DNA from: Cytidiella melzeri
Taxonomy: Eukaryota > Basidiomycota > Agaricomycetes > Polyporales > Irpicaceae
Reading direction: 5' to 3'
Assembly (NCBI GenBank): GCA_022592445.1
Contig: JABYQR010000046.1
Coordinates: forward strand, 124,001-188,000
Length of the DNA stretch: 64,000 nucleotides
The position numbers and the translations under genes are program-made. The notes below the pieces were generated by a model. It was not told the DNA's origin, ran no database searches, and was given only the letters and a program-made list of their open reading frames with translations. Shown here piece after piece: positions 32,132 to 43,600 of this stretch (within the stretch, counting starts at the first letter, position 1; every line of letters starts with the position of its first letter).

Positions 32132-32593
32132 TTCACTTGAGTTCGGTTTGGCTTTAGTACGGTATGTTGTGGCTATTGAGTTGAGTAGCTGTCAAGCACG
32201 GACACTTCGTAACAACCTAGTTGAATATATACTAGTGGATACCCTATTCTTCTAAGCATATTGTGTGAGAGTTGCGAGGTCAAGTCGGAACGCTTTGCGC
32301 AATATTTGTGAGCTAAGCAGTTATATATTGGTAAATGGCAGAACAATATTGCCAACATGTGTCGCGCAGTGCTAGTGGGTAGCACAGTCAAATATTGGCA
32401 AATGGCAAGACAAACTTGGTAACATGTGTCAATGATGTTGAAGATATGTTTCACCATTTTTCGAAAGATATTTAGTCGAATCCTTGACGAATCGACTTGG
32501 AGATTCGAAAACAGCTTGCTAAAGGCCTACCACATGGAATTCGGAGACAGTCAAATATGATAATTGTAATTTACACATACGTAACTACAGTGC
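32132..32593. other. Gene-free spacer with an imperfect direct repeat
   Basis: Two copies of a roughly 38-bp motif (AAATGGCA..AACATGTGTC) occur at about 32331-32368 and 32399-32432. Nothing else identified. Confidence 0.4.
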
Positions 32594-32924
32594 AATATAC
32601 ATAGTGTTGCCGAAGTCCAGTTCTGAACCAAGGTTCGAACTCTGAACCATTGAACTGAACTCCGGGTTCTGGTTCGGTTCAACTCGGTTTGTGGCCACGG
32701 TATTCAAGTCCGGTTCAGGGTTCATAGCAATGTCCATCATCCTGAACTTGGTTCGAACTGGTTCGAACCAAGAACCAAAGGTAGGTGGCCAACGCTATGG
32801 CCAACAGCATTTGAGCTCACAAAAATGCTTGGCCCGCAGGTAGGCGATACAGCTTCGAGTCAAAATGTTTGGTCATGGCCACGGCTACTTGGTAAAATAG
32901 CCTATCGTTCTCTATGACCGTCAT

Positions 32925-33149
32925 TGTCAATCAGATGTTCTGGTACAGGGTAAGGAACAGATGTATTGATACAACGCTGACATGCGTACCTGGTACAGGG
33001 TAAGGAACAGATACCCTACTCCTGTACCTAACGAAACTCTTTTATATATGTAGACCGATCACCGGATATCCGTGTATAGTAATCCAGGCGCTGATGCGCT
33101 CACCCGACCCTTTCCTAATTCGAACCAACTGGCGGGTCACCAGTTGACA
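32925..33149 (-). repeat. 3' LTR of the Copia element
   Basis: 225 bp with TGT..ACA ends. It contains a direct repeat CTGGTACAGGGTAAGGAACAG and a TATATATG promoter-like box. The pol frame reads through the polypurine tract and stops inside this LTR at 33115. Confidence 0.95.
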
Positions 33150-36100
33150 CCCCCCCTTGACCTGCCAGTAATCCCAACATTTCCATTCCTCGTGTATGCA
33201 TTACGCGGGCGAGCGATTTCGTGAATATGTCCGCCGTGTTGTCCTTTCCTCCAACCCTGGTAACATCAACTTTTCCTTCGTTTACGCAGTTTCTGATGAA
33301 GTGCGAGCGTATGTCAATATGTTTCATGCGTGTATGTCCGTGCGGGTCGTGAGTGCAAGCGATGGTACCGTTATTGTCGCAATACAGTGGCGTCGCAGTT
33401 GTTTGAGGGAATCCTAGTTCGTCGAGAAGTTGGCGCAACCATATGATTTGGCATGCCGCATGTGAACAGGCGAGATACTCTGCTTCGCATGACGATAGTG
33501 CAACCACGGATTGTTGCTTTGAGCTCCAAGCGACGGGAGACCGATGAACGACCATGACGTATCCCGAAATCGACTTCCTTCCCTCTCCTGATCCCCAGTC
33601 GGAATCCGTGAAACCGTGGAACATGGGATAGGCGGGGTCCAGGTTTCCTAGAGTGAGTCCGAGCGACCTAGTACCTTGTAAGTACCGGAGCAAGTGCTTC
33701 GCGGCAGACCAGTGAGTGTGCCCATAGCATGACATGTATTTGGCCAGTTCTCGGACGGCGTAGGCGATATCGGGTCGAGTGGTGGTTGCCAGATACATTG
33801 CCTTCCCCACTAGCGTGCAGTACGGAAATGTTTTCATCTCGAGGCGTTCGTTGTCAGATTTTGGGGTGTCTTCAAAAATGAGTGAGATCTTCGGAGGTAA
33901 TGGCGTTGTCGTAGCGTTGCAGAACTCCATATCGAAGAGCCTCAGAATGGAGAGTGTGTATGCCTCCTGCGACAACAGGATTGTTTGTCGTTCGCGATTC
34001 CGTGTGACCTTGCATCCCAGCAGCCACTCCACTTCGCCGTTGTCAGTGATGTCGAATAGTCCCTTCAAACCTTCCGTTATCGAGTCTGACTCGGCTTTCG
34101 TGGGTGTCGCCAATAATATGTCGTCGACGCTTGTCGCAGACATAGACCTGGTGCCTCCATTCTCTCGCACGTGGACACTCCAGTCGGATTCGCACCTTCG
34201 GAATCCTAACGTCTGGTACTTCTCGTTGAACTCGAGGTACCACGACCTTCCCGCTTGCTTCAAACCATACAGTCCTTTCTTCAGACGCCAGTAGCCCTTC
34301 CCAACGATTGACGGTTTGCTCATATAGATTTCTTCGGCAAGTGGCCCATTCAGGAAAGCGGTCTTGATATCGATGTGACGTAGGTGGAGGTCGTTGTGTG
34401 CCGCGATAGCTAGGATAGTTTGTATGGAGTCCCAGCGAGCGACGGGAGCGAAGGTAAATGTGAAGTCTTGGCCGGGGATCTGAGTGAATCCTTTCGCGAC
34501 CAGTCGCGCCTTGAATCTAGAGATGTGGCCGTCCGAGTTGCGTTTGATGTGGAGCACCCACTTAGAATTAACTGGCTTTCTTCCCTGGGGAATGTCCTCG
34601 ACGTCCTCGTAGACACCTTTTTCACGTAGGGCTTCTAGTTCCTCATGAATCGCCGCCAGCCAGTTCTCCCAGTATTTTCCGCGTTCAGCTTCGGAGATTG
34701 ATCGAGGATCCTTTGCGTCTGTGTCGTCGATAGAAAGCGGTATGGTTGATCCTGTCATGTTGGCAATGGCGTGATGTACTGAGCTGCGGTAGGGTCGGAG
34801 AGTTCAACTCCGTGTGTGAGAGCGTCGTCGTTGATACGTAACCCCCCCTCGATCGAGTACAAGGAGTTGTCTGTCGTGTATCTTGACGGTATAGTGCGTT
34901 TGCGTTGCGTTCGCTGTCCATGAACGTCAGCCTCAGCCTGAGGCGACGCGGTCCGTGGTCCAAGAACGTCTGCCTCAGCCGGAGGCGCAGCGTTTAGGAT
35001 CCGGGAGTCCTGTGCCTCTCCGTGAGACACAGGCGCGAGCCCAACCGGGGCGCGCACATTGATTCTCGACAAATCTCTACCGGAGATGTTGTCAGTCACA
35101 GCCTGTTCCAGTACAGGCGAATTTTTCACGTACTGTTGTGGTGCACCGGCATCCACAGTACGATCCGTGAATCGCATGTCGTTTGACATTGCGACGTCGT
35201 CCCATAGGGAAGACATGTCAGATGCGGTTGAAGGGGTAGGAAAATCGTCGTCGAGAAAGATGATGTCTCTCCGAGATCGAATGGTGCGCGAGTGAGGAAA
35301 CCAGACTAAGTATCCTTTGGCATCCTGCGCGTAGCCGACGAATCGACCTTCTTCCCCGCGTGGTTGAATTTTGTTCAGTGCGTCAGAGTCCATTCGTCTG
35401 CATATGCATCGAGTACCGAATATGCGGAAATGCGCGATGTCGGGGTCCCGCTTGTGCCAGATGTGAAATGGAGTGGTGTCGGCGGGTAACGCAGAGGTGG
35501 AGACGCGGTTGAGGATGTGGGCGGCGCACTGTACAGCTAGTGGCCAGAAGTATTCAGTGAGACCGCTATCGATGAGCATCGCTCTGGCCATTGACGCAAG
35601 TGTCTAGTTGGTCCGCTCGGCGACTCCGTTTTGCGGTGATGCGTCAGGTATGATCTTCTCGAACGTTATTCCTTGAGTTTCGCAATACGCGCGGAAAGCG
35701 CCTGAGATGAATTCTGGTGCGTTATCCAGACGGATAACAGCAACATTCTCGCCAGTGAATCGCTCAACGGCGGTCTTGTATTTGATGAATTCGCCGAGAG
35801 CGTTGCTTCGTGTTTTTAGGAATAGAGCGACCCTCCATCTCGAGTGACAGTCGACCACTGGCATGAAGTACTTGACGCCTCCGTATCCAATAGGAAGTGG
35901 GCCGCATATGTCGAGGTGTAGGCGAAAAAGTAAGCGTTCGGCTCTGAGATTGGAAGACTTTGGGAATGGGAGGCGTTTGATGTTTGCGCGAGCACAAGTC
36001 TCGCACGTGTGATGGGCTGAAGGATCGGTGAGAACATGAATGCCGTTCGTGTTGCGTGACAGCCCTTTTACGCCTATGTGGCCTAGTAGGCGGTGTAAAA

Positions 36101-37824
36101 ATCCGGGGAAGCGTCGCGAATCTTTGTAGCAGCAGCAAGAGGTCCAGAGCCTGAGATACGGTCAAGTAGGCGTGGCGATGTGTGCGTATAAGATGAAATT
36201 CGGTCAAGAAGTAACGTAGGTCTTGAGTCTGGTGTGGTTGTGGAGAGTTGTTGGGATGATATCGTGACGTTGAGCTTGTAGAGGTTGTTGTCGTCAAGAT
36301 CGCCGGTGATGATGGTTTGTCCCTTGAAGTCGAGAACCAGGTGGCCGTCCTTTGTCATAGATCCAACGCCCCTTCTTTCGAGACAACCTTGCGATACAAC
36401 GTTCATCCGCGCGCTCGGCACATGCAGAACTTCAGATAGTATGACAACATGTGTTGTCCCTCGTACGGAAGCGTTGAGGTGGACATTTCCAACACCTATG
36501 GCAGACGTAGTCAACGTGGATCCAAAACCGCGAACGTTGAGTGGTGAGATAGTGTGATAGTCTTCGAATGCGGCGCGGTCGAAGAAGATGTGCCTGTTAG
36601 CACCTGAATCATGGTAAACTGATGTCTGCTTATCGTGATTTTGCGTGAGCGCGATAGTATTGCATTTGATCTTGTCGTCGGGGTCTGCAAGAGCTGTAGC
36701 GTTGAAGGAGTAGACGGTGTCCTGTGAGAGGACTGTGGCTGCGTTCGCATTGATGTCAGGCGGTTTGTCGGACTGCGTCACGGCGTTCGCAACAGGAGGT
36801 TTGTTTGGTTGGAAAGATTTTGTAACATTTTTCGACTTTCGTCGTTGAGAGCGAGGGAGATGGATGTCCTTCCTTCCTCTCCACCACTCTGGGTACTGAC
36901 CGCATTTGCCTCCACCATAGGCGAAACACTCGTCCTCTGTGTGTCCACGTGGCCTGTCACATTCAGGGTTCGTGCACCATTTTGTCTGTCTCTTGGCAGC
37001 GGAACCGTCAGCGTGGCTCGCGACAGCGGCCGAGACAGCAGGGCGCTTGCAATACATTCCATCAATCTCGTAGATTTGCGCGATGATTTCAGAGTTGTTC
37101 TTCGTTTGTGCCCAATCTTCCTCCTTAATGAGTTCTATGACCCTCGATGAAGACATGGGTTTCCCTTTGCTGTGAGCGGCTCCCATTTCTTGGTGCAGAG
37201 TACGGGAGAACATCCTCCAGCTATTGTCGGTGGGAATAAGGTCGGCCAGGGTTGATGCAAAATTGATGTCTGAAAGCCGGTTGGGATCTTGGTCGCAAAG
37301 ATCGGCGTAGATAGCCCGCATCCTATCGACCCATTTGCTGACAATCATGTTCTCCTTGCAGGTAAAACTCATTAATTTCTGATGCAGCGAGGATGCGCGT
37401 AGGTTATTGATAGGTCGATATTCAGCTCGAAGAATCTCCCAGGCTTCCTTGGCACTCCTCACTCGTCCGACAAGATGGATTTTAGCCCGCGGAATTGCCT
37501 CGAGGAGGAGCGATATCGCCATCACATTTGCCTCGTACCAGGGTTCGGCTTCTTCCTCGGCCTTCTTAACCTCATCCTCATTTCCCTTTTGATCCCCTTC
37601 GTGATGATTCCCGTAACTGAATCCTCCACTTCATCTTCGTAAGTCTCTCGGAGTGTAGGGATCTGAGGAGCGATAGAGTCCGGTCCCTCAAAATATTTCC
37701 AGAGATGCATCGCTCGCAGCTTTGCTTCGACTTGTATCACCCACGTTCCATACGAGTTACTGTCACCGTCATCTTCAAGTTTAGGTAATTTATTCCTTGA
37801 CGAGTCGGTGTTGGGATTCGACAT
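33115..37824 (-). pseudogene. Copia gag-pol, interrupted by frameshifts and one nonsense codon
   Basis: Minus strand from ATG at 37824. Gag has a CCHC knuckle (CTNPECDRPRGHTEDEC), followed by protease YHDSGANRHIF, integrase zinc region (LHRLLGH..HTCETC) and core (HLDICGPL, RLDNAPEF, PQNGVAERTN), RT from WVLHIKRNSDG through KTAFLNG and LKKGLYGLKQAGRSWY, and RNase H (GFTDSDWG, LSSCEAEYLA, HIDIRSHFI). Lesions seen: a frameshift near 37600 in gag, a frameshift near 36105, a TAG at 35604 right after AERTN, and a frameshift near 34755. The RT catalytic box reads SVDD where Copia elements have Y/F-VDD. It is therefore defective despite the identical LTRs. Confidence 0.9.
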
Positions 37825-37909
37825 GATGAATAGGGGTACTATCGAACAGGGTAGCGTATAGAGTTACGAGTGTTGATGGAAGTTCTGATGTGGTTCCTAT
37901 GCGGCGACG

Positions 37910-37921
37910 GGGCTCATAACC
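37910..37921 (-). promoter_or_regulatory. Copia primer binding site matching the initiator tRNA-Met anticodon arm
   Basis: Read on the minus strand directly after the 5' LTR, GGTTATGAGCCC is complementary to GGGCTCATAACC, the anticodon arm of eukaryotic initiator tRNA-Met, rather than to a tRNA 3' end. Drosophila copia is known to prime from such a half-tRNA. Confidence 0.7.
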
Positions 37922-38146
37922 TGTCAATCAGATGTTCTGGTACAGGGTAAGGAACAGATGTATTGATACAACGCTGACATGCGTACCTGGTACAGGGTAA
38001 GGAACAGATACCCTACTCCTGTACCTAACGAAACTCTTTTATATATGTAGACCGATCACCGGATATCCGTGTATAGTAATCCAGGCGCTGATGCGCTCAC
38101 CCGACCCTTTCCTAATTCGAACCAACTGGCGGGTCACCAGTTGACA
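37922..38146 (-). repeat. 5' LTR of the Copia element
   Basis: 225 bp, same sequence as the other LTR by eye, next to the primer binding site. Confidence 0.95.
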
Positions 38147-39032
38147 GTCATTGTGGTAAGTCTTCTAGCTATAAATTGGGACACCTTCGTACATCTGACT
38201 TCAGCAAATTTCTACCCCCAGAACTATCCTTTCAAGCGGAGGCCGTACGGGAACAAAGCTGCGGAACAAGCTCAAGCCTAGTACCTTTGAGGCTGTCCAG
38301 CTGTTGAAGGATGGATATCGCACAGGAGTCATTAGCGCGATAGAGCAGGCTTCATTGTATGTAGAGCTTCAAGGCTCAGATTCTGATGAGCTTGATTAGC
38401 AATCTCTTCGGCTCACAGTAGCACTTTCTCTCGTATAATACTTGTATCTGTCTTTACTTGCCAGTGAGTCGATAGATTTGGTTTGGCCCCTGCAGTGTCA
38501 CGCTCTTCTAAGCACCCAGACATAGATTGAGTTTCAAAACATCAACTCTCCCTTTTGATCCTACGTGAAACTGACTTATATCACCTTTTAGAGACTAGAT
38601 ACACCTCAGAAAACATTTTTTTACGAAGTCGAAGCCCAGAAAAAGCCCCACCCACCGGACAGAACACAGAGTCACACTCTGTTACTTGTGTGACTTCAGT
38701 GCCACAATACCGTGACTTGCCTATTTGAGATGAACCGTGACTAGAGAGATTTCCTACTAGTATATCATACATGTACTCGTGTTTCTGATTATTTTGTCCA
38801 GTGTAATACAATCTTCTACTGAGTAGCTTGAAAACGACACTTAAAAAAAAAACTTGCTGTCCGAACTAGTTCGGACTGGTTCGAACTCAGACCGAACCGC
38901 GAAGAACTAGTTCACGTTGGTCAGGTCCAGTTCTGGTTCAGTTCAGCGCAGCCTCTGTCGGTTCAGGTTCAGGTTCTTTAGGAAGTGTTAAAGAACCGGA
39001 CTGAACCGGACTTCGGCAACACTAAATATACA

Positions 39033-39348
39033 CTCACAAGCACAAAGGGTAGGGCGCAAACGCTAGTATATTACCCACCATTTCCCACGGGCTGTCGCGA
39101 TATACTCATTCCACGCTCGAAAGCGGTGTGCGGAGGGAGAATGAGGTGTGTGCACGGGGGTTGTTGCTTGTACTGTACCTGTGGTGGCTTGCGAACAGGG
39201 CTGTATGAGTTTGCCCTTTATAGTAGCTCCACCGACAACACGCGATTGGGTGTGAGTTGGGGGAATGAAGTGGCCTTGGCCATAGCTGCGCTGGATGTAC
39301 GGTGGTACGTATACTGGGGATGTAACTATATATTACAAACTAATAGTA
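39033..39348. other. Short spacer between transposons
   Basis: No gene recognised between the hAT-like element and MULE-like element C. Confidence 0.4.
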
Positions 39349-40386
39349 TAGTCTCGGTCCCAGACGTAAGGGAGGCAACCCAAACCTGTCGGTTTGTGCG
39401 CGGTTGCCGGATTTAGAAACTTTGATCGCGAAAAAAAGAGACCAAGTTCCTGCCCTGACGTCTGGCGCATTTTGTACAGACGGGTGTAGATCAATCATCA
39501 CGTGCTAGGTCGACGGCCGCTGAGACGGCGCTGATGTACTGAGTAGCTTCGCGCTGTACAGACGAGTCACCACATACGCTCGAATTCACAATGTGATTGT
39601 GTCCCCATCCTCTAATACGTGTGAGACAACCTAACAAATACATAGAACCTGTCAATTAGATAGGTCTGGCACAGGGTAAGCATCAGATAGTTTTATACAA
39701 CGCGTACGGCGTACCTGGCACAGGGTAAGCATCAGATGCTGTCCCCTGTGCCGTTCAGGGTGTTTTATACAAAATTACTCGATTGTCGGAAGTCCGTGTA
39801 TAGTAACCCGACTCTCTCTCTCTCTCAGCGCTGATGCGCCTCCCGTATCTTTCCTAGTCCGTCTCTCCACGCGTGTCACCAGTTGACAGAACCTGACTTG
39901 TACTTCCCTTTTTTTTCGACGTCTTCTCGAGCTTCATCCAGCATCTGGTAGTAGCGGTCTCTCTCCGCGCAAGGAGCGCGAACCTGAGTAGACTGCGCTC
40001 CAGTCGGTCTTTGATCTCGCGGCGGCATGCTGGGCGGAGGAGGTGTACAAGAGGAAGCAGTTTTACAGTGGTGGGAGATGTATCAGGAGGGATGCTTGTC
40101 GAGGGGACCAGAGAGTGAGATGGCATAGGCATATGGACATAGAGAAGAGAATGATATTGCGATTATTGGAGCATGATTACAGGAGGGACACGAGAGAGCA
40201 AGCAAAGCGAGAGGCAGCAAGACGACTCCGTATACCTGTGTGACGCGACGCGTCGAACCACGTGTACATTGATCTACACCCGCGTATACGAAAGTCACCA
40301 GACGTTCTGGTGGGATCGTGCCTCCTTTTTCTCCATCAAACTTTCCTAATTAGGATATCCCCCCAGAACGTCTGGGAACGAGACTA
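39349..40386. mobile_element. MULE-like MITE C with 9-bp target duplication, hosting a solo LTR
   Basis: Ends TAGTCTCGGTCCCAGACGT and (reverse complement) TAGTCTCGTTCCCAGACGT are flanked by CTAATAGTA on both sides (39340-39348, 40387-40395). A 9-bp duplication is characteristic of Mutator-like elements. The ends match those of element D. Inside is a Copia-type solo LTR; otherwise no gene. Confidence 0.82.
39650..39888 (-). mobile_element. Solo LTR related to the Copia element
   Basis: TGTCAATTAGAT..CCAGTTGACA, 239 bp, with 5-bp duplication GAACC (39645-39649, 39889-39893). It shares the duplicated ACAGGGTAAG motif and both ends with the LTRs at 32925 and 37922 but is clearly diverged, so it is an older or sister family. 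A short CT microsatellite sits at about 39815-39827. Strand is assigned by comparison with the full Copia element. Confidence 0.88.
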
Positions 40387-40395
40387 CTAATAGTA

Positions 40396-40681
40396 TTACT
40401 ATTACGATCGCCGCTAGTGGCTGCAATTTTTCATCCCATTATGGTAACTCGCGCCTTTCGAACATTCTTCACGTGACAACTGACGCTGGCTGATGGACAG
40501 ACAACAGAACATACCAAACTCCAATGAAGTAGTGGTAACATATACAGTGATGCTACTTATAGTGCATACTAATAGTCATGCATACCATCTTACTGTCTTC
40601 ATGAGTTCATTGTACAATGTGTTAGCTATAAATGCAAGACAATCAGAGACTCAGTTGAGCAAGGACTTGAACTTGAATCAC
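40396..40681. other. Short spacer between elements
   Basis: No gene recognised. Confidence 0.4.
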
Positions 40682-40689
40682 CCACACAC

Positions 40690-43600
40690 TAGGGCTGTCC
40701 ACCGTCACCGTAATTTTCGTAAATACGGTATCCGTAATACAGTCACCGTACCTGTACCGTTGCGAGCAAATACGTGCCCGTATAGACTCCGTAAACGATA
40801 CGGGTCCCTCCCGTATGACGGTCTTGAAGACGGCACCGTGTACGGCATTTACGGTTGTGTACGGATGATTTCTACGCCGTGGGAATGTCAGAGATTCCTC
40901 ACAGTGCAAGCCACCAAGGCTTTCTGGCCGCGTTACCAACCCAATCTCAGTCATCAATGCATCACCGGCCAGCAATGACCACTGCTCACTGCTCAAAAGG
41001 CACATCGAAGGTTATGGCGTCACGTCTGCATTCAATGCATGCAAGCGAGCGACATAAGTAGATTTATCATGCGCATAGTACTAATTATATGGCTGGTAGA
41101 GTGTTGAAGCGACACCAGGAGCGCATCGCATTGTTTCACGTCGAGAAGAGCTCGCATCGCGCGCGGCATATGCCAAAGTCAATGCTGAATGACGAGTTAT
41201 GTCGGCGAGCGTGTACTACTTTGCGCTTCGCTGAGGTAGCCAAGACGCGTTCGATGAATGATCATTGCTAAATTGCACCAAGACATCTTTTTGGGCGACT
41301 TTTTTTTCGCTGTGGTGAAAGATTATAAAGTCAGTAGTTTGGTAGGCAACCTCTCCAGCAAACAGCTTTTCCTCACAATGGTTGACCAGTGCGCTTTACG
41401 CGCAGACGGCACTCTCAAGGATGCGTCCGAAATCACCTTCTATAATGATGCTGGCGACACGACACCCATCTCTGGTCCGGCCAGCCTGCAAAACATCACA
41501 TTGCCAGATTTTCCTGTCGCCGAAAACGCGCCAGGTAAGTATATTCATCCGGTGATTTACAATGCTTTTGACTTCTTTGCATACAGAGGGTCGAGGTCAC
41601 CGGAAAAAGTCCACCGCAAAGCTCAACGCATCTTTGCGTGCTGAGCAAGAAAATGAGGATGGTCTCCTCATCAAACCAAAGCCCCGTGGTGCCCGACGCA
41701 CCGCCAAGAAGCAGCCCACCCATGAAGTAAACCATGCACCAAACATTGGCGAGCCTATCTTGCTCAACAGTGAGGGCGACGACAACGACAACGACGAAGA
41801 CTTCATATTAGTCGACGATGACGACGATGCACCCGATCTTTTGACTTGCACTGACTCTGACGACAGCGGTGATGGAGATCTTGAGGATGACGATGACGAG
41901 ACTTTCTTTGGGATAAGCCCAGCAGAGGTACAGTTTATTTGCATTTTAGGATAAATATTGCTCATTGTACTTACAGGCGGCTGATATCCTGCCATCCAAG
42001 ACCTTTGTTGACGGCTCCGCCAAAGTTCAAGCACGAACTCGTCAAGACGCCATCAAGCGCAAGCAAGCTCGCTCATCCGCGTGCGACGTTGACTCGACAG
42101 GGCCTTCCGCCAAACGCGCAAGAGCATCTAAGAGTGCCTCGACTATGTCTATTTGTGATACCGCCGGCTCTGAGTCGACGCCCTCCAAGGTTTGTAGTTT
42201 TACTGTCTTCAAACACAAACTGGTTTCAGATGTATTTAATAGACTACAAAGCGCAATCCTGCTTATCTTTTCTATGAAGAAGTTGACCAGAACGCGAATG
42301 GTGATAAAGGTAATCCGGGTGATAAACATTACAAGTGCTACCATGGTCAACGCAAGGTTTTGACCATCACAAAAGCTATGCGCTCGTCGCTAAACGGTTT
42401 GTCATTCCACATATTTCATTCCTTGTGCCACATTATTAATGAATAATTATTAGGGCTTATTTTACATCTCAAGACACACTTTCCTGCAATGCATCGTTTG
42501 TACCTCGTTCTCAAGGCGCGGACCGACCCTCCAACAATTGAGGAAATATCCATTGCCCAGGCGAAGACGATGCTAGACCCTCAGAGCGCTCAGCAGTATG
42601 TTGCCGGACTTGAAGCAGCAACTGCAAATATTGTCGCTGCATTTCAACAGCAAGTTGTTCGAGAAAAGGTCAGTTCTTACATAAATCTCTTTTTCTTCTA
42701 TCATCTGATCATCACGTAGGGCGACTGGGATCAGGTGCACTTCGAACGTCTATTAGCGGAGTGGATTGTAGCATGCGATCAGCCCTTCGACGAGGTTGAT
42801 AAACCTCAATTTCGCCGCCTCCTCCAGTATACGCACCATCCTTCTCCCAACCCCCTTCAAATTCCTCATCGCGGTGCTGTACGCTCACGAGTCATGAAAA
42901 TGGGAGAGGATACCGTGCACTCGCTACGTGCAATGTTTAAAGTGAGCTCATTCATTATTATTCATTATTTTCATTTGGTTGAACTTGGTTTACATCAGAA
43001 ACTCAAGAGCAAGGTTAGTCTGTCCCTCGACGCGTGGACTTCGAGCAACGGTTACGCCTTTTTGGCGATTATTGCACATTATATCACGAACGATGGGGAG
43101 CTTGGTAAGCTGTGTCTCTCCGTCTGCTGTTCATGGTGTTCTGACAGGCTTCATCGGGTTTTAGAGGAATTGCTCATCGACTTTCGGGAATTATCTGGGG
43201 AACACTCGGGGGAGAATATGGCAGAAGCCGTTTGGGCTACGCTTGAGCTCTATGGGCTAGCGGGTCGTGTGAGTACATCCTTCTCATCTCAATTGGCACG
43301 TGGATAATAACTGCAAGGATACATAGATTATGGCCATCACCATGGACAATGCTTCTAATAATGACACTTTGATGCGCTCCTTGGAGGAGCGCTGTATAGA
43401 GCAAGGGATTGATTTCTCTGCGTCGGAGGCGCGTATGCGGTGCATGCCACACACTATTCATCTCGCGGCGCTGAAGGCAATTTAAATTACTTTATTGCAC
43501 ACATCATCTCCTAATAATGACTGGTTGATAGCTTCTCAAAGGTATCGGAGCTATTTCCTCTGTGAATCGCAAGCAAGCTGTGGGCCGACAAGGGGTCTAT

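Larger units (their letters stand above)
32925..38146 (-). mobile_element. Ty1/Copia LTR retrotransposon with identical LTRs
   Basis: Two 225-bp LTRs (32925-33149 and 37922-38146), identical by eye, are flanked by the 5-bp duplication GTCAT (32920-32924, 38147-38151). The minus strand encodes gag, protease, integrase, RT and RNase H in Copia order. The polypurine tract is a G run against the left LTR. Identical LTRs imply recent insertion, although the coding region is interrupted. Confidence 0.95.
32602..39024. mobile_element. Non-autonomous hAT-like element, split by a Copia element
   Basis: TIRs TAGTGTTGCCGAAGTCC (32602-32618) and its reverse complement (39008-39024) are flanked by the 8-bp duplication AATATACA (32594-32601, 39025-39032). 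Both subterminal regions are packed with GGTTCGAAC/GAACC motifs in opposite orientation. Removing the Copia insertion leaves about 1.2 kb with no transposase gene. The 8-bp duplication and TAGTG-type end point to the hAT superfamily. Confidence 0.82.
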
